The notes: generated by a model from the sequence alone, not told the origin. Counted from the first letter of the stretch, positions 52,513 to 61,372 are shown. The stretch: DNA of 64,000 nt from Thalassobius sp965218685 (GCF_965218685.1 NZ_OZ244657.1:3224001-3288000); one strand, 5' to 3'. A program made the numbers and translations.

Positions 52513-54636
52513 TCAGGCCTCGACCAGCTTCCTGGCTTTCTGGACGGTCTCTTCACCCGCCATGTCAGCGGTCAGCACGTATACGCCGCTTTCATGCAGG
52601 CTCACGGTCCAGCCAGGTTCGATAACGATGGTGGTCGTGACCTCTTCGATCACTGCCGGCCCCTGCAGTTCGTCGCCGGCCCCCATAGCAGAGCCGTCAT
52701 AGACCGGGGTGCTCTGCGCGGCGCCATCGTTCGAGAACACCATGGGCCGGGTCCCCTTGAGCGTCGCGCCCGCGCCCTTACCGGCGCCGATGATCATGCG
52801 ATCAGGCTTGTCGACATGACCCGCGATCGTGCTTTCGACGTTCACCACTTCGACGGGGCTGTGAGGCTCGTCATAGGTGTAAAGCTCTTTGTGGCGGGCG
52901 TGGAAGGCTGCCTTGATGTCCTCCAGCCGGTCTTCGGTGACATCGAACGGATCAATCTCGACCGTGCATTCATGGACCTGACCGACATAGCGCATATCAA
53001 GGCTGCGCCGGATCGAGATCTTGTCCTCGGCGAACCCGTCACCGGCAAGATCCTCTTGTCCTTTCGCCTCTAGCCCCTTGAAAAGGCTGTCAAGTTTCGC
53101 CGCGGACTCGGCGCCTTCCACGCGGATCGGCGCAGGCGCCATATAGTTGTATTTCACATCCGAGATGATTTGACCGTAGGCGCAAAGCCCCGAAGCCAGC
53201 TTTGAAATCAAGACCTTATTGACCCCCATTTCACGCGCCAGGGCCGTGATATGGGCGCCTGTCGCCCCGCCAGCCCCCATCAACACGAAATCGCGCGGGT
53301 CATAACCACGTTCGACCGAGACACGGCGAATGGCGTTGACCATGTTGTTGTTCACGATGGTGAACATGCCATAGGCGGCTTTTTCGACCGAAATACCCAA
53401 TGGGTCGGCCAGCTTGGTCTTTATCGCTGTGCGTGCCTTTTCAACGTCCAGCGGCAGCCGCCCGCCAACAAGACCATCAGCGTTCAGATAGCCCAGGACA
53501 AGGTTGGCATCTGTCGTGGTCGGGCTCTCGCCGCCCTGACCGTAGCAGGCGGGGCCGGGCTCGGATCCGGCCGATTGCGGCCCCATTTGCATCAGGCCCA
53601 TTGAATCGATCCAACCGATCGAACCGCCTCCTGCGCCCAGGGTTTCGACCTGGATCATCGGAATACCAATACGATACCGCAGAAAGTCGATGTTCTTGTT
53701 CACGTTCGCCTGCCCGTCACGGGTCAGCGTGATGTCAAAAGACGTACCGCCCATGTCGCAGGTAATGATGTTCTTGTCGCCCCAGGGCGCAGCCACATCC
53801 AGCGCCGCTTGCGGTGCCGAAGCCGGGCCCGAGTTGATTGCATAGACGGATTGATCGCTGACGACTTTGCCAAGCGCCAGACCACCGTTGGACTGGAAGT
53901 ACCGCACCGGGTGCTGGCTGCCCAATTCACGGAAATAGGCGTCGATAGCCTCGACATAGCGTTGCAGGATCGGCGCAAGATAGGCGTTCACGATCGCGGT
54001 CGATGTCCGCGTGTATTCGCGCACTTGAGGGTAGAGCACAGAGCCAACGGTCAGACGCACATCGGGCATCATCTCGCGCACGATCTGGGCGGCGCGCAAT
54101 TCGTGATCCTGGTGCAGGACCGACCAGACAAAGCTGATGGCGACGCTTTCAACGCCTTCCGCAATGAAATAGCGGCAGGCCTCGCGTACGTCCTCTTCGA
54201 CCATGGGCGTTTTGACTTCGCCGGTCGAGATGACGCGCTCTGTTACCGGGCGCCGCAGGTGGCGCGGCACCAGCATGGTTGCGGGCGGATAATCGGGATC
54301 ATAGCGATAGCCATCTTCCTTGTGGCCCAGACGGATCTCAATCGAATCCTGGTGGCCGCGCGTGGCAATCAAGCCGGTTTTCGCACCGGTATGGGTGATC
54401 AAAGCGTTCAGCCCGACGGTGGTGCCGTTAATGCAAAGGTCTGAATTTGAAACGATTTCTTCGGCGGTCAGGCCGGTTTCCTCGGTGATCAGAGCCAGGC
54501 CGTTTCTTATGGCCTTGGTCGGCTCGGTCGGGGTTGAGAGCACTTTGAAAATCTGCAATCCGCCGGATTTGTCGGCCAGAATGAAATCGGTGAAGGTTCC
54601 GCCGGCATCAATGCCCAGACGATATTGAGTACGCAT
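52513..54636 (-). CDS. hyuA: Hydantoinase/oxoprolinase subunit A
   Basis: A 707-residue subunit of an ATP-dependent cyclic-amide hydrolase (N-methylhydantoinase, 5-oxoprolinase or caprolactamase type). The N-terminal ASKHA-like ATP motif is RLGIDAGGTFTDFILADKSG, followed by the Hydant_A_N domain to about 180. The Hydantoinase_A core includes TCDMGGTSFDITLTRDGQAN, LGAGGGSIGWID and LMGAGGATGAHITALAREMG; a C-terminal domain covers about 510-700. It needs HyuB, encoded 23 bp upstream. The exact ring substrate cannot be read from sequence. Confidence 0.93.
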   Translation of the reverse strand: MRTQYRLGIDAGGTFTDFILADKSGGLQIFKVLSTPTEPTKAIRNGLALITEETGLTAEEIVSNSDLCINGTTVGLNALITHTGAKTGLIATRGHQDSIEIRLGHKEDGYRYDPDYPPATMLVPRHLRRPVTERVISTGEVKTPMVEEDVREACRYFIAEGVESVAISFVWSVLHQDHELRAAQIVREMMPDVRLTVGSVLYPQVREYTRTSTAIVNAYLAPILQRYVEAIDAYFRELGSQHPVRYFQSNGGLALGKVVSDQSVYAINSGPASAPQAALDVAAPWGDKNIITCDMGGTSFDITLTRDGQANVNKNIDFLRYRIGIPMIQVETLGAGGGSIGWIDSMGLMQMGPQSAGSEPGPACYGQGGESPTTTDANLVLGYLNADGLVGGRLPLDVEKARTAIKTKLADPLGISVEKAAYGMFTIVNNNMVNAIRRVSVERGYDPRDFVLMGAGGATGAHITALAREMGVNKVLISKLASGLCAYGQIISDVKYNYMAPAPIRVEGAESAAKLDSLFKGLEAKGQEDLAGDGFAEDKISIRRSLDMRYVGQVHECTVEIDPFDVTEDRLEDIKAAFHARHKELYTYDEPHSPVEVVNVESTIAGHVDKPDRMIIGAGKGAGATLKGTRPMVFSNDGAAQSTPVYDGSAMGAGDELQGPAVIEEVTTTIVIEPGWTVSLHESGVYVLTADMAGEETVQKARKLVEA

Positions 54637-54659
54637 GTTATTGTCCTTTCGATCGGGGC

Positions 54660-56408
54660 TCAGGCCGCGCGGGCCTTGGCGGTGGCGGCCTCATCGACAG
54701 CCAGTGTTTCAGCGTCCGAGATGACCACGCCGTAGTCGAGCCGCGCGCCTTCAATGCTCACCAGACCGTTGCGCACGTCTTCGACAACCTTCAACGGGTC
54801 ACGCTCGAACGGGTTGCCAAAACCGCCTCCGCCGGGGTTCATGTTGGCGGCAATTTCGCCGGGTTTGATGGTTTCGATGACGTTGTCCGTGATGACCTCG
54901 GTATCGCCGTTTCGGGTGATCTCGAGCCGGCCAACCTTTTTGTCGATCAGCGTGGATTTGGCGCCAGCGGCACCCATCGCGGGTATCCGGCGACCTTCGC
55001 CAAAAGTGATCATCGTCATGTCAGTTTCCAGCGGCTCGACCGCCCAACGGGTGCCGGACCCGCCGCGGAATTTCCCTGCGCCGCCGCTGTCTTGCATCAG
55101 CCCGTATTCGTGGATGATGATCGGGTAGGAATGTTCCAGCATTTCGATGTCACCCGAGGTTAGCGCACCAAAACAACACTCGGGTCCGCAGGCGTGCCAG
55201 CCATCCTGGCTGTTCGTAGCCCCTGCCCCCGAAATGATCGAGGCCAGCACCATGGTGACGTATTCTTCGTCGTGGCGATTGTCCCAACCGGCGATGTTGC
55301 ACCCATTGGCGTGCCCCCACGAGGCCGAAACCTTGTCGGGTGCCGCCTGTTCGAACGCCAGGCGAACCGCATCGGTCAGGGTTTCCATGGGCGTCGTGGT
55401 GCAGTTGGCGTGGGGCGCGGGGCTTTGCGCGTTGCACAGCGACCCCTTCTTGCCCATGTCCACGGTCACATTGCGGTAAAGCCCTTCGTTATAGGGTGGC
55501 GGCAATTGCGCAAACATCATCAGGCCCAGGTAGACGCCTGAATACGAATTACCCTCGTAGGAGTTGATGAAATAGGGAATCTGCGGCGGGCTTTCGATCT
55601 CGATATGGCAGCTGTCGCCTTTGATCGTGACGGTCGCGGTGATGTCGAAGTCGCCAAAGCCGTGTCCTGCATCTTCGAGAACAGCGGTGCCGGAATATGT
55701 CCCGTCCGGCACGTCGGAAATGAGGCTGTTCATGTGCTTGTTGGCCATGACAAGCAGCTCTTCGATACACGCCTGCACCGTGTCCTTGCCGTATTTATCC
55801 AAAAGCGCCGTCAGGTTGCGGGCACCAACCTGACAAGCCCCGATCAGAGCGTTAAAATCGCCTTCCTGGTCGCGGCGCGCGCGCATATTGGTCAGCAGCA
55901 TGTTAAGGATGTCGTCGCGCGGAACGCCCTTGTCCCACAGTTTGATCGGTGGGATGCGCAGGCCTTCGGCGTAAATCTCTTTGGCGTCTGGGTTGTATCC
56001 TGCGGGCACCGGGCCGCCGATATCGGTCAGGTGGCCCTTGCAGACCGTCCAGAACACCAGCTCGCCTTCATAGAACACAGGGTAGTACATGCAGGTGTCA
56101 ATGATATGGCTGCCGCCATAGGCCGGATCGTTATGCAGGATCAGATCGCCTTCGTTGATGTCGCCATCAAAGAACCCGGCAACGGTCTTCATCGCCGGGA
56201 TCAGAGAGCCAAGGTGGATCGGAATATCCTGCCCCTGCAAAATCATCTCGGGCGTGTGATTGAACAAAGCCGTGGAATAGTCATGCGCCAGATTGAACAC
56301 CGAACTGCGTGCGGTCTGCTCCAGTGCCAGTGTCATCTCTCGCTGCGTGGTCTCCAGCACCCCGCGCACCACTGAAAGGGTAATCGGATCAACCTCTGTC
56401 TTGGCCAT
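54660..56408 (-). CDS. hyuB: Hydantoinase/oxoprolinase subunit B
   Basis: A 582-residue Hydantoinase_B protein. Typical blocks: MAKTEVDPITLSVVRGVLET at the N-terminus, HDYSTALFNHTPEMILQGQD, LILHNDPAYGGSHIIDTCMY and, at the C-terminus, GGGGFGNPFERDPLKVVEDV. The normal family length is 520-590. First gene of the operon and divergent from the AraC gene. It works with HyuA in ATP-dependent ring opening. Confidence 0.93.
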   Translation of the reverse strand: MAKTEVDPITLSVVRGVLETTQREMTLALEQTARSSVFNLAHDYSTALFNHTPEMILQGQDIPIHLGSLIPAMKTVAGFFDGDINEGDLILHNDPAYGGSHIIDTCMYYPVFYEGELVFWTVCKGHLTDIGGPVPAGYNPDAKEIYAEGLRIPPIKLWDKGVPRDDILNMLLTNMRARRDQEGDFNALIGACQVGARNLTALLDKYGKDTVQACIEELLVMANKHMNSLISDVPDGTYSGTAVLEDAGHGFGDFDITATVTIKGDSCHIEIESPPQIPYFINSYEGNSYSGVYLGLMMFAQLPPPYNEGLYRNVTVDMGKKGSLCNAQSPAPHANCTTTPMETLTDAVRLAFEQAAPDKVSASWGHANGCNIAGWDNRHDEEYVTMVLASIISGAGATNSQDGWHACGPECCFGALTSGDIEMLEHSYPIIIHEYGLMQDSGGAGKFRGGSGTRWAVEPLETDMTMITFGEGRRIPAMGAAGAKSTLIDKKVGRLEITRNGDTEVITDNVIETIKPGEIAANMNPGGGGFGNPFERDPLKVVEDVRNGLVSIEGARLDYGVVISDAETLAVDEAATAKARAA

Positions 56409-56654
56409 TTTCGGTCCTCTTTTTCCTGGTGAAAAGCAATCCTGATTCGGGTTTCAGGCTTGAAAGCCGTCATCGAACCGGGCGCTATTTCTCTGCATTG
56501 AATGTCTGGAACCGATCATTCACACCGTCCTGCCAATGGTCTTGACGCTGGGTGCAGAACCCTTTGATCATCCGTGCAGGAATGCGCCTTCCATTTGTTT
56601 GTTGCGTGAAATGGGCTAACCTGAGGGAAGTATTCCTTTGAGAGGACAAGCGGC

Positions 56655-57605
56655 GTGAACAGGCCATTACGATTCTCAACAGACCATCTGCCGCCGCAGG
56701 ACCGTGCGGCAGGATGGACATCTGTCATCGCAGAAGCCTATTTCCCGCTGCAACTCCACTTCCGGTCGCCGCTTGAATTCAATGGTCGGTTGATGCGCAA
56801 GGATATGGGCCATGTCAGCCTGTCGCGGCTGACATCGTCACCTGCAAACTATGAACGCAGGAAACGCCACATCCGCGAGGCCCGTGAAGAAGAATACCTG
56901 ATCACCATCCCGAAAAGCACAGCGGTCGAGTTTCGGCAGTTGGGGCGGGACGTGCGCTGTGAACCCGGCGGCTTTATCATTGAACGCGGTGACGAGCCCT
57001 ATCGCTTTATCTATGAACGCCCCAACGACTTGTTCGTCGCCAAGGTCTCGAAGGCAGCGCTATCCGAGCGCGTCCGCCAGCCCGACCGTTTCTGTGCCCA
57101 GGTTTTCGATGCAACATCGGGCACGGCCAGTCTGTTCGTCAACATGGTGCAGCAAAGTCATTCTCAGCTAAGCGGCGTGAACCGCGCCGCAAGCGAGATT
57201 GTCGGACGCCAAATGCTGGAATTGCTTGGCCTCACTCTTGAAGACGAGAGCGGTGCCGGAAGTTCAAGTGCGTCATCGGTTCGGGCGGCGCATCTGCAAC
57301 GCGTTGATCAGTTCATCCGGTCGAACCTGAAAAACCCGGATCTGTCGCCCGATCTGATCGCGGAAGGTTGCGGGATTTCGAAGCGCTATCTGCATGATCT
57401 GTTCAAGGACGTGAATGGCACGGTCAGCCAGCAGATCCGCGATCAACGGCTTATTGCCGCGCGCGATAGGCTGGGAAATTCCGGCGATATCACCCTTGCC
57501 GAGGTCGCTTATCGCTTCGGCTTTGCCGATCAGGCCCAGTTTTCTCGGCTGTTCAAAGCACGGTTTGGCATGCCGCCCTCGGAATACCGGGCCAGCAAGG
57601 TTTGA
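56655..57605 (+). CDS. AraC-family regulator of the hydantoinase operon
   Basis: A 316-residue regulator; GTG 56655 has GAGAGGACAAG upstream. The N-terminal half is an AraC-binding-like domain of the FeaR/NitR kind (RAAGWTSVIAEAYFPLQLHF). The C-terminal double HTH (about 210-312) reads LSPDLIAEGCGISKRYLHDL and LAEVAYRFGFADQAQFSRLF. It is divergent from hyuB with a 246-bp gap, so it likely activates the hyu/transport operon on sensing the substrate. Confidence 0.9.
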   Translation: MNRPLRFSTDHLPPQDRAAGWTSVIAEAYFPLQLHFRSPLEFNGRLMRKDMGHVSLSRLTSSPANYERRKRHIREAREEEYLITIPKSTAVEFRQLGRDVRCEPGGFIIERGDEPYRFIYERPNDLFVAKVSKAALSERVRQPDRFCAQVFDATSGTASLFVNMVQQSHSQLSGVNRAASEIVGRQMLELLGLTLEDESGAGSSSASSVRAAHLQRVDQFIRSNLKNPDLSPDLIAEGCGISKRYLHDLFKDVNGTVSQQIRDQRLIAARDRLGNSGDITLAEVAYRFGFADQAQFSRLFKARFGMPPSEYRASKV

Positions 57606-57622
57606 TAACTTGAACCAAATAG

Positions 57623-57656
57623 AAAGCCCTGAGCTGAATTCTCAGCTCAGGGCTTT
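57623..57656. terminator. Bidirectional hairpin between araC and the DUF1127 gene
   Basis: A 15-bp perfect stem AAAGCCCTGAGCTGA / TCAGCTCAGGGCTTT with ATTC loop. T tracts of three at either side suggest use by both convergent genes. Confidence 0.8.
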
Positions 57657-57690
57657 AAGCAGTGGGTGACACCGCATGTTTTTTCGTCGA

Positions 57691-57918
57691 TCAGACGTAA
57701 AACAGGTCGCGGAACACGTATTGCGGAATTTGATCACGGGTCAAACCCAGCTCTGCCAGCTCTTCATCTGTCTTTGCCGACAAGGCCTTGACCTGCTCGG
57801 CGCGCGACAGAGCATAGGTGTAGGTCGACAAACCCTTGCCGATTGCGGCAAAGAACGACGCGATGCGGTCCCGCAGACCGTGGTTGGCGAACGAAATGTC
57901 AGTTGCGTGAGCAGCCAT
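57691..57918 (-). CDS. DUF1127 domain small protein
   Basis: A 75-residue protein. The C-terminal DUF1127 motif is AKTDEELAELGLTRDQIPQY; the N-terminus ISFANHGLRDRIASFFAAIG is amphipathic. GGTTTCC precedes ATG 57918. DUF1127 proteins in alphaproteobacteria are abundant small regulators linked to RNA and phosphate/carbon stress; the role here is not known. Confidence 0.88.
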   Translation of the reverse strand: MAAHATDISFANHGLRDRIASFFAAIGKGLSTYTYALSRAEQVKALSAKTDEELAELGLTRDQIPQYVFRDLFYV

Positions 57919-58031
57919 TTTGGAAACCTCTTAGTGTTTGGTCCCTTCCCTGACACTCAAACTAGGTAAGAACAGTTGACTTTACCAATGCCGAATTGAC
58001 ATGCCCGCCGTGCATTTGCTGCAATGCGGCA

Positions 58032-58595
58032 TCAACCTTTGCCATCGTCCATGCCGGGCATGGCGGGCGGCTTGGATGGGGCACGATAGGTTTTGCTCTC
58101 GTCATTGGCAGCGGGTACAGGCTTGGCCGCAGTTTTGGTTGCCGTCTTCGCCGCAAGCTTTGGAGCAGGCGTTGGCGCGGCTTTGGGCGCTGCGGTTTTG
58201 GCACGGGTCGTAGCAGCGGTGGTCGTCTTGGCCACAGGTTGCTTAGCCGCAGTTTGTTTGGCCACTGGGGGCTTGGTCTGTGTCGCTTCTGTTTTCGCCG
58301 TAGGCGCGGCTTTGCGAGCGGTTTTTTTCGGGGCCGCCTTAACCGGGGTTTCGGCTTTCGCGACCAGCGCTGGTTTCGCGGGTGTCTTGGGCGTGGCGAT
58401 TTTCTTGGTGACGGGGCCTTTTACGGCGTCCTTCTCGGCCTTGGCCAAAATAGCCTCGCGTGTCACAAAAGCCGGGTTTGCATGCGTGGACAAATGAGTG
58501 AACGCGCGCATAAAGGACAGCTGCGCCTCAAACGTGAAAGCAGCAAGGCGGAACATGGAGGTAGAGAGCTGGTAGGGATTCAACACATGGATCAT
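58032..58595 (-). CDS. Histone H1-like Ala/Lys/Pro-rich protein with a short conserved N-terminus
   Basis: A 187-residue protein; ATG 58595 (MIHVLNPYQLSTSMFRLAAF) has AAGGAC upstream. Residues 1-50 resemble a phasin-like or so-called antifreeze N-terminal segment of roseobacter proteins (helical, FRLAAFTFEAQLSFMRAFTH). From about 65 to 175 the chain is a low-complexity array of TPAKPA, KTAAPKA and AAKQPVAKT units, as in H1-like DNA-binding tails. Possible roles are PHB granule or nucleoid association. The last residues are acidic (MPGMDDGKG). Confidence 0.72.
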   Translation of the reverse strand: MIHVLNPYQLSTSMFRLAAFTFEAQLSFMRAFTHLSTHANPAFVTREAILAKAEKDAVKGPVTKKIATPKTPAKPALVAKAETPVKAAPKKTARKAAPTAKTEATQTKPPVAKQTAAKQPVAKTTTAATTRAKTAAPKAAPTPAPKLAAKTATKTAAKPVPAANDESKTYRAPSKPPAMPGMDDGKG

Positions 58596-58845
58596 CGGAC
58601 TTGTCCTTTTCGTTTGTCGGGCCAAGCCAACTCTGCCACGATTTGATAACTCTTCTGCGACAGGTTGCGCCGGGCCAACCGTTTTCTCCCGCTGGGATTT
58701 TGCCTCAGGGTTGGGCGTCCGCCCAAGCATTCCGCGCTTGGCAAGGGGGCCCAGCCCCCAAACGCACCGAAAATGAGCAATTATTCAGAAGTTCGGATCA
58801 ACCTGCGCAGTCATTCAGCAACTTCCGCAGGGTCAATTGGCGAAA
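58596..58845. other. 250-bp gap between folE2 and the H1-like gene
   Basis: It holds two GC-rich hairpins: TTGGGCG-tc-CGCCCAA (58711-58726) and GGGGGC-cca-GCCCCC (58745-58759). Neither has a T tract. They may terminate folE2 partly; the promoter of the H1-like gene must lie downstream of them. No further gene was seen. Confidence 0.5.
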
Positions 58846-59943
58846 TCAGCCCACGTGAAACAAGGTCTGGAACAGCTTTGGATCGATGCTTTCGGCCGAA
58901 AACGTGTCCCCCTCGATCAGGATCGAGACCGCATCGTGGCTGTGCAGGCTTTCCTGGTGGCTGGCGACGATGCGGAAATCACCGATGCGCTGGTCCTTGT
59001 GCAATTGCTCGCAGAACAAGCGCGCAGCGTCTTCGACAAAGATGGGATTGGCTGCGTTCAGCTCGGCAAACGCCTGCTCGTCCTCGCGTTTAACCATCAC
59101 CTGGGTTTCGGTAGGCACAGCCGTACGGGCCATTTCGATCAGGTCTTCGAACCACAGACAATCGCCTTCGGACACCTCGATCGAAATGCGTGCGACCGAA
59201 CGTTGCGAATGCGGTGTGGCCAACTGCCCGCGGGTCATGCGGGCATGCTCGCTCAGTTCCAGCGAGCAGGGGCAGGTCGACGAATAAACATAGTCCAGAT
59301 GCATGATCTTCTTGCGCAGGCCGTCCATTTCGACCAGCTCAAGCGCGATGTCGTAATACTGGTAGCCCGACAGGCCTGAACGCAGGCTTTCCACCTTCAT
59401 CGGATAGGAAAACCGCATCTGGATACGGGCGTCAAAGCTGTCCAGATCGGATTTATAGTCATCCAACGCAGCCTCGATCACCTCGAAGCTGAATGTTTTT
59501 TCGGCGTGCTTGTAAAACGACCGCATGATCCGGGACATGTTGATGCCCTTTTTCTCGGCCTCAAGGCTGACGGTGCCGGTGACGCTGGTTTCCAGCGTCA
59601 GATCGCCATTATCGCGGGTGTGGAACCGGATCGGCAGGCGGAAATTGGAAATGCCCACATGCTGAATCTGCCGCTGCGCGCCCCGGATCAGGCTGGCGGG
59701 GCCGTTCTGCAGGTCCGGCAGGTCGGCCTTATAGGCCGCATCCACGGTGAAATCGGCAGGATACTCGCGCGACAGGGCCGGATAGTCCGCCCCCTGCCCC
59801 GGCAACAGCGCCGCAACAGACGGATCCAGATCGGCGATTTCCTCGGCACTGGCGGTTTTTGCCCATGCGCGCAGCCGCGCCAAGGCCTGTGCGGCCTCTT
59901 CGCGGGTCATTTCCTTGTCCATGTCCGGCGTGTGGATGTTCAT
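58846..59943 (-). CDS. folE2: GTP cyclohydrolase FolE2 (type IB)
   Basis: A 365-residue GTP cyclohydrolase I type IB, catalysing the first step of folate (and queuosine) synthesis from GTP. Diagnostic: IQHVGISNFRLPIRFHTRDN (about 93-112), the Cys site YSSTCPCSLELSEHARMTRG and QRSVARISIEVSEGDCLWFE. FolE2 can use metals other than Zn, so it is often induced under zinc shortage. A 29-bp palindrome lies 23 bp upstream of the ATG and may serve as the operator. Confidence 0.94.
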   Translation of the reverse strand: MNIHTPDMDKEMTREEAAQALARLRAWAKTASAEEIADLDPSVAALLPGQGADYPALSREYPADFTVDAAYKADLPDLQNGPASLIRGAQRQIQHVGISNFRLPIRFHTRDNGDLTLETSVTGTVSLEAEKKGINMSRIMRSFYKHAEKTFSFEVIEAALDDYKSDLDSFDARIQMRFSYPMKVESLRSGLSGYQYYDIALELVEMDGLRKKIMHLDYVYSSTCPCSLELSEHARMTRGQLATPHSQRSVARISIEVSEGDCLWFEDLIEMARTAVPTETQVMVKREDEQAFAELNAANPIFVEDAARLFCEQLHKDQRIGDFRIVASHQESLHSHDAVSILIEGDTFSAESIDPKLFQTLFHVG

Positions 59944-59965
59944 CGTCAGGCCTTTCGGGTTCCTT

Positions 59966-59994
59966 CCGGAAGAGTAACTTAGTCACTCTTGCGG
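59966..59994. promoter_or_regulatory. Palindrome upstream of folE2
   Basis: AAGAGTaACTtAGTcACTCTT (59970-59990) is nearly perfect and extends outward to CCG/CGG. Position (23-51 bp before the ATG) fits an operator. A zinc-responsive Zur site would suit FolE2, but the sequence does not match the Zur boxes I know, so the regulator is open. Confidence 0.5.
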
Positions 59995-60058
59995 AAAATT
60001 TCCATCATCGAAAGGGAATACGCTGCAAAGCGCGTTCTGGATCAGTTGTTTTTGTCCC

Positions 60059-61240
60059 TTACGCCTGCTCAAGCCCATTCAGGATATCGGCCAGCAGGTC
60101 ATCGTGGTCTTCAAGGCCGATCGACAGACGTACCAAGCCATCCGAGATACCCAGCGTATCCTTCTGCTCTTGCGGCAGACGCTGATGCGTGGTCGTGGCC
60201 GGGTGCGTGGCGATCGACTTGGCATCAGCGAAGTTGTTGGAAATCGTGATGATCTCCAGCGCGTTAAGGAAGTTGAAACAGGCGGTTTTGCCACCCTTCA
60301 CCTCGAATGCCAGCACGGTACCGCCGGCGGGCGCTTGCGATAGCGCCAGTTCGTGCTGCGGGTGCCCCCTGTGGGTGGGATAGCGCACGGTTTCCAGTTT
60401 TGGATGGCCGGTCAGTGCCTCGGCGATCTTCAACGCGCCTTCCGCCTGGGACCGCACGCGCAGCTCCATGGTTTCCAGTGCTTTCAGGTGGGTCCAGGCG
60501 GTGAACGGGTTCATCGCGCCGCCGGTATGCTTGATATAGGTCTCGATCGGGCCCCGGATCAGGTCTTTCGATCCGCAGATGATACCGCCCAGCATGCGCC
60601 CCTGCCCGTCCACGTGCTTGGTGGTTGAAACAACGGCAATGTCCACGCCGCAGGATTTGGCATAGGAAAACACCGGCGTGGCCATCGCATCGTCCACGAC
60701 CACCAGCGCCCCCACCGAATGGGCCAGATCGCAGACGTATTTCAGGTCAATCACTTCCAGCGTCGGGTTCGAGATCGATTCCAGGAACACCAGCGTCGTC
60801 TGTTCCGTGATGGCGCCAGCCCAGGCCTCGTTATCGGTGCCGTCAACCAGCGTCACATGCACCCCGAAACGGGTCAGGATTTCCTCGAGCACGTAAAGAC
60901 ACGAACCAAACAGCGCGCGCGAGGCCACCACGTGATCGCCCGCCTTCAGCAGCGCCGTAAGTGCCGCATTCACGGCGGCCATGCCGGACGCACAGGCAAA
61001 GGCATCCTCGTACCCCAGATAACCCGAGATACGATCCTCGAACATGGCCATGGTCGGGTTGCCATAACGCGCATAGATGAACTCGTCCGGGCCGCTTTCG
61101 ACAAAGCGCGCTTCCGCCTGCTCGGCCGTGTCATAGACAAAGCCCTGGGTCAGGAATACGGCCTCGGAGACCTCGTTGTATTGGCTGCGGCGCGTGCCGC
61201 CATGTACCAGTTTGGTGCGTTTCTTCCAGCTGTCGTTCAT
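60059..61240 (-). CDS. metZ: O-succinylhomoserine sulfhydrylase
   Basis: A 393-residue PLP enzyme of the Cys/Met metabolism family, making homocysteine from O-succinyl- or O-acetylhomoserine and sulfide. ATG 61240 (MNDSWKKRTKLVHGGTRRSQ) is chosen; the longer frame runs into the leader terminator. Motifs: YARYGNPTMAMFEDRISGYL, FACASGMAAVNAALTALLKA, VVVDDAMATPVFSYA, and the PLP lysine in VVSTTKHVDGQGRMLGG. The upstream SAM-II aptamer makes it SAM-repressed. Confidence 0.93.
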   Translation of the reverse strand: MNDSWKKRTKLVHGGTRRSQYNEVSEAVFLTQGFVYDTAEQAEARFVESGPDEFIYARYGNPTMAMFEDRISGYLGYEDAFACASGMAAVNAALTALLKAGDHVVASRALFGSCLYVLEEILTRFGVHVTLVDGTDNEAWAGAITEQTTLVFLESISNPTLEVIDLKYVCDLAHSVGALVVVDDAMATPVFSYAKSCGVDIAVVSTTKHVDGQGRMLGGIICGSKDLIRGPIETYIKHTGGAMNPFTAWTHLKALETMELRVRSQAEGALKIAEALTGHPKLETVRYPTHRGHPQHELALSQAPAGGTVLAFEVKGGKTACFNFLNALEIITISNNFADAKSIATHPATTTHQRLPQEQKDTLGISDGLVRLSIGLEDHDDLLADILNGLEQA

Positions 61241-61270
61241 CTGTCTGTCCTTCTGGCCCTGCCGGCCAAT

Positions 61271-61303
61271 AAAAAAACCCCGTACGCGGTCAAGCGAAAG
61301 GGG
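61271..61303 (-). terminator. Attenuator terminator in the metZ leader
   Basis: On the minus strand CCCC-ttt-CGC-ttgacc-GCG-tac-GGGG is followed by seven T, starting about 15 nt after the SAM-II aptamer and ending about 30 nt before the metZ ATG. It is well placed to stop transcription when SAM is bound. Confidence 0.75.
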
Positions 61304-61315
61304 CTCTCTCATCCT

Positions 61316-61372
61316 GACCTTTTAGCAGCATATTTTACGTGGCCCGCAATCCGGTAACAAATCGCCACGCCC
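61316..61372 (-). ncRNA. SAM-II riboswitch upstream of metZ
   Basis: The minus strand reads P1 GTGGC, loop GATTTGTTACCGGATTGC, then P1' GCCAC, linker GTAAAATATGCT, and GCTAAAAGG. This follows the SAM-II (metA motif) pattern of stem, GATTTAACCGTATTGC-like loop, and a 3' GCTAAAAAGG that forms the pseudoknot. SAM-II is typical for metA/metX/metZ leaders in alphaproteobacteria. Confidence 0.9.
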
